A stretch of DNA of 64,000 nucleotides. Source: Chromatiales bacterium. Lineage in GTDB: Bacteria > Pseudomonadota > Gammaproteobacteria > UBA6429 > Thiohalophilaceae. Shown piece by piece: positions 33,309 through 42,207 of the stretch. The DNA lies in the NCBI GenBank assembly GCA_027076325.1, contig JALTJZ010000070.1, positions 124,001 to 188,000 of the forward strand, given 5' to 3'. Each line of letters opens with the position of its first letter. The stretch's first letter is position 1. The notes under the pieces were generated by a model. The model was not told the origin of the DNA. It worked only from the letters and a program-made list of their open reading frames with translations, and did not search any database. A program made the position numbers and the translations under genes.

Positions 33309-34430
33309 TTAGTTAATAAGCTTTGCAGCATAGTTAGCTATTGGATCAAATACCGGTGCAAGTTTTTTGCGCATTACTGTTCCCATTGAATCAGTGCGAG
33401 CAAAAATTGGATTCACTAAATGCGTATCCAACTGTGCCAGAACAAGCATTGATTCTACTAAATTTTTTGCTTCTGGCAACACTGTAATAATTTCATTTAT
33501 ATCTTTAGTATAGTCGCATTTTGCAACTGCAATATACTCCTTAGCCTTTACCGGCAATGTTTCAAATTCATTGCTTGGAACAAAATCCGCAGGTTTTATT
33601 GTTGAAAAATAACTGGCAATCGCAATCAGCAATTCAATAGCTACATCCTGATTACCTGGTTTTTTTAATACAGTCTGCGCAGTTTTAAAGAAGGCCTGAC
33701 CTTGCGGGCTTAAACACCGTAATAGCTGTTTTGCAACGGGGTTGCTATCCATACCCGCTAATAACCGGGCATAATCGGTATAAGCTGGGTGTGCCGCCAC
33801 CTGTATAGGCAGGTTATCTGGTAAAGCACGCATAAAACCGGCCAAAAAGGCATTCTTGCGCTGGCCTCTTTTCCATAAACTTTGCTTTGTTTCTTCTGAA
33901 ATCAGGTTTGGCTTTAATACTAGACGAACAGAGTCAAGCATTGCTTTGGGGTCTTCTTCAAAAGGTAAAAACTCAACCAGAAATTCAGCCAATACTTTAC
34001 CCATTGCACCGTTGGCTACTAAATCACGTTCTAACATACAGCGTGCATTGGCCGATGTTTGCATCACCCACCAGGCGCGACGCGCTAGCTCATCCGTTAA
34101 ACTTTTGGCATGCACAACAGCAATAACCGCTTCAGTTTCTCCAAGCTGTAGCAAGCGTTCCAGACTATCGTGCTTTGCCTGTCCCATGCGTGTCCAGCGA
34201 CGCAAGTAAATAGGATAGCCACCCGGTGAACCCAATACCTGTGTTGAAATAAACTCTTTAACAAGTTTAATATACTGTTCATCACGGCAATTCGGGTTCA
34301 GTACAACTTTGGCCTCACCTCGTTCCGACAAACCATAAACGATCATTTTTGATTCATCGATACGAATAGCTTGTAACTGCTGCGTTAGCAACACATTCAT
34401 TCTTAAACTGTCTTCTGCGGATAATTCCAT
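33309..34430 (-). CDS. dsrS: DsrS-like sulfur-metabolism protein
   Basis: The 373-aa cytosolic protein is recognised as DsrS, the last gene of the Allochromatium vinosum dsr operon, whose biochemical role is undefined. Supporting segments are the N-terminal ELSAEDSLRMNVLLTQQLQA, IRIDESKMIVYGLSERGEAK and GSPGGYPIYLRRWTRMGQ. The helical middle resembles HEAT-type scaffolds. There is no catalytic motif, signal peptide or membrane helix. In this genome it lies 20 kb from dsrA on the opposite strand, between the VWA gene and an unknown gene. Recognition is from memory of the family, so a profile search should confirm it. Confidence 0.65.
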   Translation of the reverse strand: MELSAEDSLRMNVLLTQQLQAIRIDESKMIVYGLSERGEAKVVLNPNCRDEQYIKLVKEFISTQVLGSPGGYPIYLRRWTRMGQAKHDSLERLLQLGETEAVIAVVHAKSLTDELARRAWWVMQTSANARCMLERDLVANGAMGKVLAEFLVEFLPFEEDPKAMLDSVRLVLKPNLISEETKQSLWKRGQRKNAFLAGFMRALPDNLPIQVAAHPAYTDYARLLAGMDSNPVAKQLLRCLSPQGQAFFKTAQTVLKKPGNQDVAIELLIAIASYFSTIKPADFVPSNEFETLPVKAKEYIAVAKCDYTKDINEIITVLPEAKNLVESMLVLAQLDTHLVNPIFARTDSMGTVMRKKLAPVFDPIANYAAKLIN

Positions 34431-34484
34431 TGTTTACCTGTTATCACTTTTAACTACGGTGGCATAACGAAAAATTTTAATACA

Positions 34485-35927
34485 TCAATTAAGTTGTATC
34501 CGATCCCCAAAGGGCACTTTCTTTTTCCCCTTAACCAACCATATCACCGGAAAGCTGGGTTCATAATCCGGGAACACCCCTTCTGCATCCGTAAAATAGA
34601 CCAATAAATTTGGTAGCATATCCTGTTGCTCGGCCCATTCAAATACCGGTTTAAAACTGGTACCACCACCGCCGGTTATTTTTTCCGGTAGTTTAAATTC
34701 GTCCCATGCTTCATAGCGCCAGGGACCGTCTGCATTCAAACTCGAATCGCAGGTATGCAATGTTATTTGCGCGCGCATTAAACTTTTAATGGCATCAATT
34801 TCAGACACAAACTCGCTGATCTCCGAATCTGAAATGGAGCCACTGGTATCCAGTGCCACCAGAATATTTATTTGCGCACTGCGCAAACTGGGGAAAATAG
34901 CCGGATCACCCCGCCGTGAATTTGGGCGCGCATAACTATAATCATCACGTGCAATGGATGTCATGTATTGCGCAAGTAAATTACGCCAGGGTAACTCCGG
35001 TTGCAGCAGGAAGTCGATCATCCTTGCCATATCATCACCGAGCTTACCGGCTTGCATGGCTGATTGTGCTGCACCGGCCATGCGCTGTTTCCATTGTACG
35101 TTTAAATTCTCACGTTCATCGTGGTTTAAGGGCTTAGGTTGCGCAGCACCCCGATCGCTTTCCTGCTTTGTTTCTAAATTATCCTGATGCTGATTGGCCT
35201 GCTCATTTTGTAACGGCGGGGCTTTTGGCGAGTTTTTTGCGCCACTGTCACTGTCGCCCTGATTCTTATTTTTTTGCGAATCGGATTGTTGTGAACTTTG
35301 CTGATCGCCTTCACCTTTATCATCTGGCTTATTATTAAAGGGATCCTTAGGGGGTTGTTCACCCTGCTTTGATTTGTCTAACTCGGATTTTGGCTTTTCT
35401 TTTGGAACTTCTTTTAATGGATCGTTATCATCGCCTTGCGGGTTGTCACCCGACTCGTCGGAATCATCGTAAACGTGTTGATCTTGTGTTTCTTTATTAT
35501 CGTTATCATCCAGCAGTGGGTAAATTTCCTCTGCTGTCATGTCTTCATAAGCTTTTATATACAACGATTCGGGCGGCGGTGTTAAACCATCTTTTATTAA
35601 TATCGGGTTAATCGCAAAATCGCAGGCTAAATCCCAACGATGTTTAACCCGATGTGCCCGGCGTGCAAAGTGCGACAGGGCGCAATGCAGTGCTTCATGC
35701 GCTAAAATAAATTGTGTTTGTTCTAGACTGAGTGAGTTTATATATTCTTCGTTGTAGTAAAAGCTTTTGGCATCGGTTGCAGTACGCTTACACCATTCAG
35801 GGTTTGCCTTTATCATCGGCAAACGCAAAACAAGCGCGCCTAAAAAAGGTTTGTCGATAATTAATTTTGTACGCGCTGCACTGAGTTTTAATTCAACATC
35901 AGACAGTGTTTCGATCTCGCTAGCCAT
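34485..35927 (-). CDS. VWA-like / DUF2201 putative metallopeptidase
   Basis: The 480-aa protein has an N-terminal zinc-binding-like motif, HEALH (H77, H81) with H86 in the same helix. A low-complexity Asp/Gln/Lys-rich linker follows (about residues 150-270), then a C-terminal von Willebrand A-like domain with MIDAS start LDTSGSIS. This is the layout of the DUF2201 family. Such proteins work with MoxR AAA+ ATPases as chaperone pairs that mature other complexes. The adjacent upstream gene is such an ATPase, with only 12 bp between them. Confidence 0.85.
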   Translation of the reverse strand: MASEIETLSDVELKLSAARTKLIIDKPFLGALVLRLPMIKANPEWCKRTATDAKSFYYNEEYINSLSLEQTQFILAHEALHCALSHFARRAHRVKHRWDLACDFAINPILIKDGLTPPPESLYIKAYEDMTAEEIYPLLDDNDNKETQDQHVYDDSDESGDNPQGDDNDPLKEVPKEKPKSELDKSKQGEQPPKDPFNNKPDDKGEGDQQSSQQSDSQKNKNQGDSDSGAKNSPKAPPLQNEQANQHQDNLETKQESDRGAAQPKPLNHDERENLNVQWKQRMAGAAQSAMQAGKLGDDMARMIDFLLQPELPWRNLLAQYMTSIARDDYSYARPNSRRGDPAIFPSLRSAQINILVALDTSGSISDSEISEFVSEIDAIKSLMRAQITLHTCDSSLNADGPWRYEAWDEFKLPEKITGGGGTSFKPVFEWAEQQDMLPNLLVYFTDAEGVFPDYEPSFPVIWLVKGKKKVPFGDRIQLN

Positions 35928-35939
35928 AAAACAGGATAA

Positions 35940-36983
35940 TTACTGGTACAGCATAATATCGGCGACTTTATTCGACCACTGCGCAAACTGCGGAACCGAA
36001 AAAATATCCTGGCCAATCGCCCGATGCATATCCGAGACTAACATGACCCCCATTTCTTTTTGGGAAAATACACTGGCATAATCCAGAATATGCCCAAAGG
36101 TGGTATCGGCTGACTCACTGCCCTTTGCACGGATTGCATGACCAACCAACGATGCCGCTACCGCATATTGCAAGTCAATCTCGGCGGGTGCGGCCACTTC
36201 TTCACCACGAATAATCGCATCAATATCGGGTAGCTGATCCAGGTTGGTTATAAATGCATTCAGTTCAATCCCCGCTGCCGGGCCAACGCAGGCCTGAAAG
36301 CTACCCAGGCGTAACTCGGGATTATGCTCAAACTTCTGTAAAGCGCGATGTGCAAATTCCCACGAGCGTGGTGATGGAAATGCAACCGGGTTATGCGCCG
36401 GGTCAAAATCAAATAATAATTCAGGACGAAAGCGTACAAAGGCTATCACGCGGTCATCAATATTGTTTTTATAGGCCCAGGCCACCCAGTCGTCGAGATG
36501 AATTTCAAAATCGAAGTGTGAAAAGCGATTGGCTAGCGGAGCTGGCATGGTATACGTTACACCACGATCACCCTGGCGGTTGCCCGCTGCAAAAATTGCC
36601 CAACCTTCCGGTACTTCATACTGGCCGAGTTTACGATCTAAAATAAGTTGATAAGCGGCTGCCGACACGCTTGGTGGTGCGGAGGTAATTTCATCTAAAA
36701 ATAATATGCCACTTGTGCCATGCCGTTCTTTGTCCGGTAACATTGCAGGCACCGCCCACTCAACCGACTCACCATTGCGAAATGGAATACCACGCAAGTC
36801 ACTGGGTTCCATTTGTGATAGGCGAATATCAATAAGCGGAATGCCGTGCTTAGCCGCGACTTGCGCAATAATTTGTGACTTACCCACACCTGGGGCTCCC
36901 CATATCATCACTGGCGTATGATGTCCGTGCTCGGTACTTAAAAACTCTTTATCAAGTACCGTTGTTAAATGAGCTGGGCGCAT
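35940..36983 (-). CDS. MoxR-type AAA+ ATPase
   Basis: The 347-aa protein has a P-loop GAPGVGKS near residue 30, a Walker B ILFLDEITSAP, and the MoxR-type block FAAGNRQGDRGVTYTMPAPLANRF. It is the partner of the VWA protein downstream. MoxR-VWA pairs remodel or insert cofactors into partner proteins. The client here is unknown; the presence of the DsrS-like gene in the same run makes a sulfur-related client possible but unproven. Confidence 0.9.
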   Translation of the reverse strand: MRPAHLTTVLDKEFLSTEHGHHTPVMIWGAPGVGKSQIIAQVAAKHGIPLIDIRLSQMEPSDLRGIPFRNGESVEWAVPAMLPDKERHGTSGILFLDEITSAPPSVSAAAYQLILDRKLGQYEVPEGWAIFAAGNRQGDRGVTYTMPAPLANRFSHFDFEIHLDDWVAWAYKNNIDDRVIAFVRFRPELLFDFDPAHNPVAFPSPRSWEFAHRALQKFEHNPELRLGSFQACVGPAAGIELNAFITNLDQLPDIDAIIRGEEVAAPAEIDLQYAVAASLVGHAIRAKGSESADTTFGHILDYASVFSQKEMGVMLVSDMHRAIGQDIFSVPQFAQWSNKVADIMLYQ

Positions 36984-37026
36984 TTATTTTCTCCGAAATT
37001 TTTATCCAGTTTGTTATTTTATTTAA

Positions 37027-37056
37027 TTCCATCATTCCCGCGGAGGCGGCATGACG
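37027..37056. repeat. Dispersed-repeat-like fragment (ATTCCCGC...GGCGGCATGACG type)
   Basis: The stretch TTCCATCATTCCCGCGGAGG then CGGCATGACG resembles the common intergenic repeat of the CGTCATTCCCGCGAAGGCGGGAAT type. It lies between the MoxR and Sel1 genes. Only one copy is in the window. Confidence 0.3.
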
Positions 37057-37074
37057 ATATAGCTTAATTGTAAT

Positions 37075-37527
37075 CTATCCCAAATCCATATCGGTAAAAC
37101 CCGCCATGTCATACCATTTTTTAGCTTCGGCTAAGTCTTTTTCAACACCATTGCCTTCGTGATACATCATTGCCAGTGTGGTTTGAGAGCCCACTAAACC
37201 TTGCTCGGCCGCTTTTTTAAACCATTTGATTGCTTCATTTATATCCTTGGCGACACACTCTCCTTCCATGTACATAAAACCGAGGCCATGTTGGGCAATT
37301 GCAAAGCCGCTCTCTGCAGCCGCTGTCATCCATTTAAGTGCCGCTGCATCATTTTGTGCACAGCCCAAACCATTCTGATACATAATCGCCATGCGATGCT
37401 GTGCCTCCAGGTTGCCCTTTTCCGCAAAGGGACTCAACATGCCCATTGCGGTTGCAAAGTGTTTGCTTTCAAATGCCGACATTGCGCTTGCAAAGTCCAC
37501 GAGTTCTTCATCGGTCATGTCCATCAT
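37075..37527 (-). CDS. Sel1-repeat (SLR) protein
   Basis: The 150-aa protein contains three Sel1-like repeats of 36 residues: AQHRMAIMYQNGLGCAQN, AQHGLGFMYMEGECVAKD and SQTTLAMMYHEGNGVEKD mark their first helices. SLRs are protein-protein interaction scaffolds. There is no signal peptide, so it is probably cytosolic. It lies 91 bp downstream of the MoxR gene in the same direction. Confidence 0.85.
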   Translation of the reverse strand: MMDMTDEELVDFASAMSAFESKHFATAMGMLSPFAEKGNLEAQHRMAIMYQNGLGCAQNDAAALKWMTAAAESGFAIAQHGLGFMYMEGECVAKDINEAIKWFKKAAEQGLVGSQTTLAMMYHEGNGVEKDLAEAKKWYDMAGFTDMDLG

Positions 37528-37696
37528 TTCATCTCTCAGTTTCTAAAAAATACTAGCTTCTCAAAATACACAGGTGCTTATCGTTTCGTCCACGAAAAGG
37601 TGTAGTATATCCTGAAATACTTATCTGGGCATCTATTCAAAGTAAAATAGTCAGGTATTAGTAATAATTTGATTCATAACCATTTCCAGACTAATT

Positions 37697-37716
37697 ATAT
37701 CCCTCTATAGGGATAT
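37697..37716. promoter_or_regulatory. Inverted repeat upstream of the TrpD-like gene
   Basis: ATATCCCT (37697-37704) and AGGGATAT (37709-37716) flank CTAT. It is about 75 bp before the TrpD-like ATG, within a 264-bp intergenic region that otherwise shows nothing clear. The half-site TATCCCT recurs in the dsrA leader. Confidence 0.4.
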
Positions 37717-37791
37717 TCAGACTTTTACTGCCTCTCGGTATACTTTCAAACCAGAACCAATACCCATATTTATTATAGGTTATTAACACGT

Positions 37792-38910
37792 ATGAACACT
37801 GAATCTGCAGCAGCAATGAAGTCCTGTATTGGCAAAGTGGCCACCGGCCCTGAATACAGTAAAGACCTGAGCTTTGACGAAGCGTATGCTGCCATGCAAT
37901 ATATTCTGGATAAAGATGCCGATCCGGTACAAGCCGCCGTGTTTTTTATTGCCTTGCGAATGAAACGCGAAACAATGGATGAAAATAAGGGTATTTTAAA
38001 AGCCATTAGCGACACTGCGAATATAGCAACCGCCAACGTTGACGAGCTGGTTGACGTTGCCGACCCCTACAACGGCCACAACCGTAGTTTACCTATTTGT
38101 GCCTTTATTCCTCCTGTTTTAGCGGCATGCGGCTTACCCGCTGTATCACATGGCCTGGAAACCATTAATCCAAAATATGGGATAACCACACACAAAGTCC
38201 TTGCCGCAGCCGGACTCAATGTTGCCTTATCTTCGACCGAAGCTGTGGCACAAATTGAAAACCCGGATATTGGCTGGGCCTATATTGACCAACAAGCCTA
38301 TGCACCGAATTTACACAATTTAAAAAATTTAAGAGAACGTATTATTAAGCGCCAGGTACTGACCACCGTTGAGGTACTGATTGGCCCGATACGCGCTAAA
38401 AAACATACCCATTTATTAACCGGCTATGTACATAAGGCCTACCCGCCTGTCTACGCCGAACTGGCTCGCTTTGCAGGCTTTGACTCCGCTATGATTGTTC
38501 GTGGTGTTGAAGGCGGCGTTATCCCGTCCTTGCAGCAACCACATAAAGTCTTTAGCTATACGAATAATGGCGAAGAAAGCCCACAAACATTTGATCCAAC
38601 CCGTATTGGTATCAAGCAAAATACCCGTGCTGTTCCCATTCCGGAATCCATACCCGCAGGCAAAGACGATAAATGCAAAGAATTTGATGTGGATGCCGCC
38701 GCCGAGGCAACCGCAGAAGCAGGCATTGCTGCACTGAAAGGAAATAAAGGCACTTCCTATGACAGTCTGGTATACTCCTGCGCCATTGTTTTAGCTCACA
38801 CCAGAAAATCTGAAACTGGACGAGCCGAAAACTTATCTGCAGCGGCAGATAAGGTACGAAAAATCTTGGATTCGGGTGAAGCCTACACACGCTTCACTGG
38901 GGTCAAGTAA
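37792..38910 (+). CDS. TrpD-like glycosyltransferase-3 family protein with altered PRPP loop
   Basis: The 372-aa protein has the fold layout of anthranilate phosphoribosyltransferase: an N-terminal helical domain (LSFDEAYAAMQYILDKDADPVQAAVFFIALRMKRET), then the alpha/beta domain. The PRPP-binding GTGGD loop is replaced by DPYNGHNR (residues 91-98), and the usual anthranilate-site residues are not evident. It is longer than TrpD (about 340 aa) and has no other trp gene nearby. It is probably a TrpD2/YbiB-like or otherwise diverged member with unknown substrate. The 64-aa gene downstream may be its operon partner. Confidence 0.8.
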   Translation: MNTESAAAMKSCIGKVATGPEYSKDLSFDEAYAAMQYILDKDADPVQAAVFFIALRMKRETMDENKGILKAISDTANIATANVDELVDVADPYNGHNRSLPICAFIPPVLAACGLPAVSHGLETINPKYGITTHKVLAAAGLNVALSSTEAVAQIENPDIGWAYIDQQAYAPNLHNLKNLRERIIKRQVLTTVEVLIGPIRAKKHTHLLTGYVHKAYPPVYAELARFAGFDSAMIVRGVEGGVIPSLQQPHKVFSYTNNGEESPQTFDPTRIGIKQNTRAVPIPESIPAGKDDKCKEFDVDAAAEATAEAGIAALKGNKGTSYDSLVYSCAIVLAHTRKSETGRAENLSAAADKVRKILDSGEAYTRFTGVK

Positions 38911-38960
38911 GACTATAGTTTAACTTTTTTGATAATCAGCTGATTTAACAGGAGAAATTC

Positions 38961-39155
38961 ATGAATCAAGAGTATTATGATGCCGTTACTAAAATGGAAG
39001 AAATGGGTGTTGACCCTGAATATATTCAAGGATGGCAAGGTGGATATGTATTAAACCCGGAACGTGAAGAGCAACGTGTCAACGAAGCTTATAGCGCGGG
39101 CTATGAAGATGGTAAAGCAAAAACCCAGGATAACTTTGGAAAATGGGCTAAATAA
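38961..39155 (+). CDS. Small soluble protein downstream of the TrpD-like gene
   Basis: The 64-aa acidic protein has ACAGGAG before its ATG. Residues 5-35 read YYDAVTKMEEMGVDPEYIQGWQGGY; a second half, EEQRVNEAYSAGYEDGKAK, looks helical. No known motif. It is 50 bp after the TrpD-like gene and ends at a strong terminator, so the two probably form an operon. Confidence 0.72.
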   Translation: MNQEYYDAVTKMEEMGVDPEYIQGWQGGYVLNPEREEQRVNEAYSAGYEDGKAKTQDNFGKWAK

Positions 39156-39178
39156 ACTCCTGTTTGCTTTAGCATGAT

Positions 39179-39214
39179 AAGAAAGCGGATGCAGGGCCCT
39201 GTATCCGCTTTCTT
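39179..39214. terminator. Bidirectional rho-independent terminator
   Basis: Arms AAGAAAGCGGATGCAGGG (39179-39196) and CCCTGTATCCGCTTTCTT (39197-39214) form an 18-bp stem with one G-T wobble and no loop beyond the turn. A/T flanks suit termination of both the 64-aa gene and the convergent PAS gene. Confidence 0.85.
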
Positions 39215-39225
39215 CATTACTGGGC

Positions 39226-39714
39226 TTATGATTGTTTTTTAGAAACAGATTTTCGAAGTTTTCCAATCTCTTCATTCGCCTGCTCAAGCGCCATTCGCCC
39301 CACTGCCACATCGGTCACGTCATAAACAATAACCCCAATATGATCAACAGTGCCATCGGCTGAGCTTAACGGTAAAAAGGTAATATTCTGGTACATAAAA
39401 TCGGCTGTACCGGTAATCGGTCGGTAGTTATTAAATTTAAATAAATAAGGCCGCTGCTCCCAGGTAGTAAATGCACTGTTATTCAACTGAAAAACCGAGC
39501 GCGTTTTGTTTCTTAACCAGTCTTCGGGTAAATCATTAAAGCGATCAAATAAATTAGTACCAATAACATGCTCACCACGAATACCACTATGGTTAGTCAT
39601 AAAGTCATTCCAGACTTTTATCGTAAAATCTTCATCGAGCACCATTAAGCCTACATCAATGGAACGCAACATACCCATTATGCGCTGTAATTCTTTTACA
39701 TCAATTTCGCTCAT
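39226..39714 (-). CDS. Single PAS-domain protein
   Basis: The 162-aa protein is one PAS domain (MLRSIDVGLMVLDEDFTIKVWNDFM to about residue 130) and a C-terminal helical stretch (ALEQANEEIGKLRK) that is likely coiled coil. It has no output domain. It is 14 bp downstream of the receiver-CheC gene, so it probably senses redox, light or a ligand and acts with that protein. Confidence 0.88.
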   Translation of the reverse strand: MSEIDVKELQRIMGMLRSIDVGLMVLDEDFTIKVWNDFMTNHSGIRGEHVIGTNLFDRFNDLPEDWLRNKTRSVFQLNNSAFTTWEQRPYLFKFNNYRPITGTADFMYQNITFLPLSSADGTVDHIGVIVYDVTDVAVGRMALEQANEEIGKLRKSVSKKQS

Positions 39715-39728
39715 GTTATCGAAGCCGC

Positions 39729-40751
39729 CTAATCTATTAAATAAGAAACAAGTTCATCCAAAGGTTTAATCGAGTCTTCAGTAAACAGTAATAACAAATC
39801 ACAACTGATATTTTTATCTTCAATTTTATAGCCCATTTCAATCGTCAGTGTTTTTGTCCAGCGCCTTGCGTTTTGGCTAAGCAAATCATCCACTTTGACA
39901 TGTCGCCCAATGACCAATGGGTGCCCCTGGCTAAAACTAATATCCAGTTGTTCGGCAATGCCTTTTAAGCAGGCTCCAATTAGAACATTAGCAATGTCCA
40001 TTAACAGCTCCACCTGTACCGATTCATCAATATCACCGACATATTTCATTAAATCTGCAATGTCTTCAAAACTGGCCTCGTTAAAGATAAGCAAAGCTTC
40101 ACCGGCAATACCGGCACCAATAAAGCCCTGACAAACACCGGACACCATATCATTATCATCCACCTGTTGAATCGCCATACGCAGCTCAGACACTTCTATC
40201 ATATTCACTAATGGAATGGGCATTACAACAAACGAGTCCAGGAGCTTTGCTAGCAAATCAGCCGCACGCCCCATCGCAACATTGGCAATTTCCTGGTAAC
40301 CTTCCTGCATATCGGTTTTTTCGGTCTCGGAAACCAGCGTGGTTAATGCCTTCGTCGATTTAGCTGCAACCACTTTGGCATTAAGATCAAAAATGGCATG
40401 TGCCCGCAGCACCTCACTCAGCTCTTCTTTATTTATGGGTTTTTTTACAAATTCCAGGGCACCCATTTCAGTAACACGTTGAACCGCCAGCGGCTGAATA
40501 TCGCCCGACACCACAATTACAATGACCTCAATATCCTGTTTGATAATAGCTTCAAGCGTCTCATAGCCATCCATTACCGGCATATTCAAGTCCAGAAACA
40601 TCACTTTGGGTGCATCTTTAAGCAGAACGTCAATCGCTTCTTTACCATCGGCAGCATTGAGGACTTCAACGTCCCATTCAGACGGTAAAGCGCGTGTCAT
40701 TTGCTTACGTGCAAAGCTAGAGTCATCGGTAATTAGTATTTTGGTGGGCAT
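39729..40751 (-). CDS. Response regulator with CheC/CheX-like phosphatase domain
   Basis: The 340-aa protein has an N-terminal receiver domain with D54 in LDLNMPVMDG, acidic pocket DD at residues 9-10, and the conserved Lys in FVKKP. A helical linker follows, and then a C-terminal domain like CheC (VNMIEVSELRMAIQQVDDNDMVSG and ELLMDIANVLIGACLKGIAEQL). CheC-type proteins dephosphorylate CheY-like receivers. No chemotaxis genes are adjacent. It pairs with the PAS protein in a two-gene operon. Confidence 0.9.
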   Translation of the reverse strand: MPTKILITDDSSFARKQMTRALPSEWDVEVLNAADGKEAIDVLLKDAPKVMFLDLNMPVMDGYETLEAIIKQDIEVIVIVVSGDIQPLAVQRVTEMGALEFVKKPINKEELSEVLRAHAIFDLNAKVVAAKSTKALTTLVSETEKTDMQEGYQEIANVAMGRAADLLAKLLDSFVVMPIPLVNMIEVSELRMAIQQVDDNDMVSGVCQGFIGAGIAGEALLIFNEASFEDIADLMKYVGDIDESVQVELLMDIANVLIGACLKGIAEQLDISFSQGHPLVIGRHVKVDDLLSQNARRWTKTLTIEMGYKIEDKNISCDLLLLFTEDSIKPLDELVSYLID

Positions 40752-40969
40752 GGAATGCAGCCGTTCCTTATTGTTCCGTTTTTGTACTTAGACTAAGTAT
40801 CGGCATGCAAGCTACAAATATTTAGAGGAAGTTAGCTATTTTACAATATTTGCAGTACCTGTTGGCATAACACACAGCTAAATCATTTTACTTTGATTCA
40901 ATTGATATACATCATGATCTTGCTTGTATGCCAGTGATAGCGTCAGCTCGTCATAACAAGGAAGCCCCC

Positions 40970-42154
40970 ATGCCCACCTCGAATACGTATACGTTCAAAA
41001 ATCTTTTTTTTGAAGCAACCCGCTTATGTAATTATGCCTGCCCTATGTGTATGGCAAGCAGTAACGATGTCAAGCTTGTTAAAAAAAGCAGGAAACAGGA
41101 GCTCAGTACAACTGAAATCGAGCAATATATTTTAAAGACTGTCGACAAAATCGGCGTTGAAAAAATAACCTGGAGTGGTGGTGAGTTTATCTTGCGCAAA
41201 GATGCTGTCGAATTAGTCAGGCTTGCAACCAACTACGGTTATTCCTCCGTTATTACCACTAATGGTTCAAAAATGACCCGTGAGAAATTACTCGAGCTGA
41301 AAGAAGCCAGCAACGGTAACGTGGTGATTGCGGTGGGTATTAATTCGATTGAAGATGAAAATTCCTGGACGCGGGATACCGATTGCGAACAATCGCTTGC
41401 CGTGCTGGCATTGTGCAACGAACTTGATATTCGGCAAAACGTGGTGGTCACGGTTGGCCAGCACAATTTAAAAACCATTGAGCGTACCTTGCAGTGGCTT
41501 GATGACCATCATATCCCTTATAACCGTTCGCCCTACACAGCACGCGGTTATGGCCGAGAATACTGGGAGGAACTGAAATTCAGCAAAGAAAATATGCAGG
41601 CAACCATCCACCCCGCCTTGCGTAAACATGCCAATGGTTATATCAGTTATACACCGTTTTTCCTTTCTCCCGAAGTCCACCATGACGTATCCAGTGGCAT
41701 CCGTAATATAACCGTTCCACAAAATCCCTCAATCGGCTGTTGGTGTGGCACCTGGCTGGCCGTTAATGCCGAAGGGGATGTTTCGCCCTGCGGTATATTG
41801 CTGGATGATGTGAATTGCGGCAACGTACGCGAAAAAACATTTCAGCAAATCATTGATGACAGCGGTGTCTTTCAAAAAATTCTTGACCGAACCCATTTAA
41901 AAGGAAAATGCGGCCGCTGCCGTTACCAGTTTACCTGTGGCGGCTGTCGTGCGATGGCCTTCTATGAAAGCGGTGATATTATGGCAGAAGATCCAACCTG
42001 CTTTTTTGAACCAGTTGATAAAACCACGGTAAGCGAACATGAGCAGGAAACCAATAAAATGTTCAGGAAGTTTGTGGCCATTTCACGCTTTGCCGATAAA
42101 ATCAACGCCATAAAAGTTGCGGATAAAAGTCGGAGCACCGATAAGCTGAAATAA
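40970..42154 (+). CDS. Radical SAM/SPASM-domain protein
   Basis: The preferred start is ATG 40970, preceded by AAGGAAG at 40958-40964; a 14-codon upstream extension has no such site. The 394-aa product carries the radical SAM cluster motif CNYACPMC (C20, C24, C27) and GGEF (SGGEFILRK). A C-terminal SPASM region follows, with cysteines in CWCGTW, SPCGILLDDVNCGN, CGRCRYQFTCGGC and DPTCFF, so auxiliary Fe-S clusters are likely. Such proteins modify peptides or tetrapyrroles, or mature enzymes. No precursor peptide was identified nearby, so the substrate is unknown. Confidence 0.88.
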   Translation: MPTSNTYTFKNLFFEATRLCNYACPMCMASSNDVKLVKKSRKQELSTTEIEQYILKTVDKIGVEKITWSGGEFILRKDAVELVRLATNYGYSSVITTNGSKMTREKLLELKEASNGNVVIAVGINSIEDENSWTRDTDCEQSLAVLALCNELDIRQNVVVTVGQHNLKTIERTLQWLDDHHIPYNRSPYTARGYGREYWEELKFSKENMQATIHPALRKHANGYISYTPFFLSPEVHHDVSSGIRNITVPQNPSIGCWCGTWLAVNAEGDVSPCGILLDDVNCGNVREKTFQQIIDDSGVFQKILDRTHLKGKCGRCRYQFTCGGCRAMAFYESGDIMAEDPTCFFEPVDKTTVSEHEQETNKMFRKFVAISRFADKINAIKVADKSRSTDKLK

Positions 42155-42207
42155 ACACTATTTCACAAACAGATACAGCATTAAGTTATATCTGTAATAG
42201 ATTGATA

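Noticed and set aside
37201-37605. 134-aa plus-strand ORF
   Set aside because: It is antisense to the Sel1-repeat gene, whose 36-residue repeats are clear; the plus-strand product is Cys/His-rich and unpatterned.
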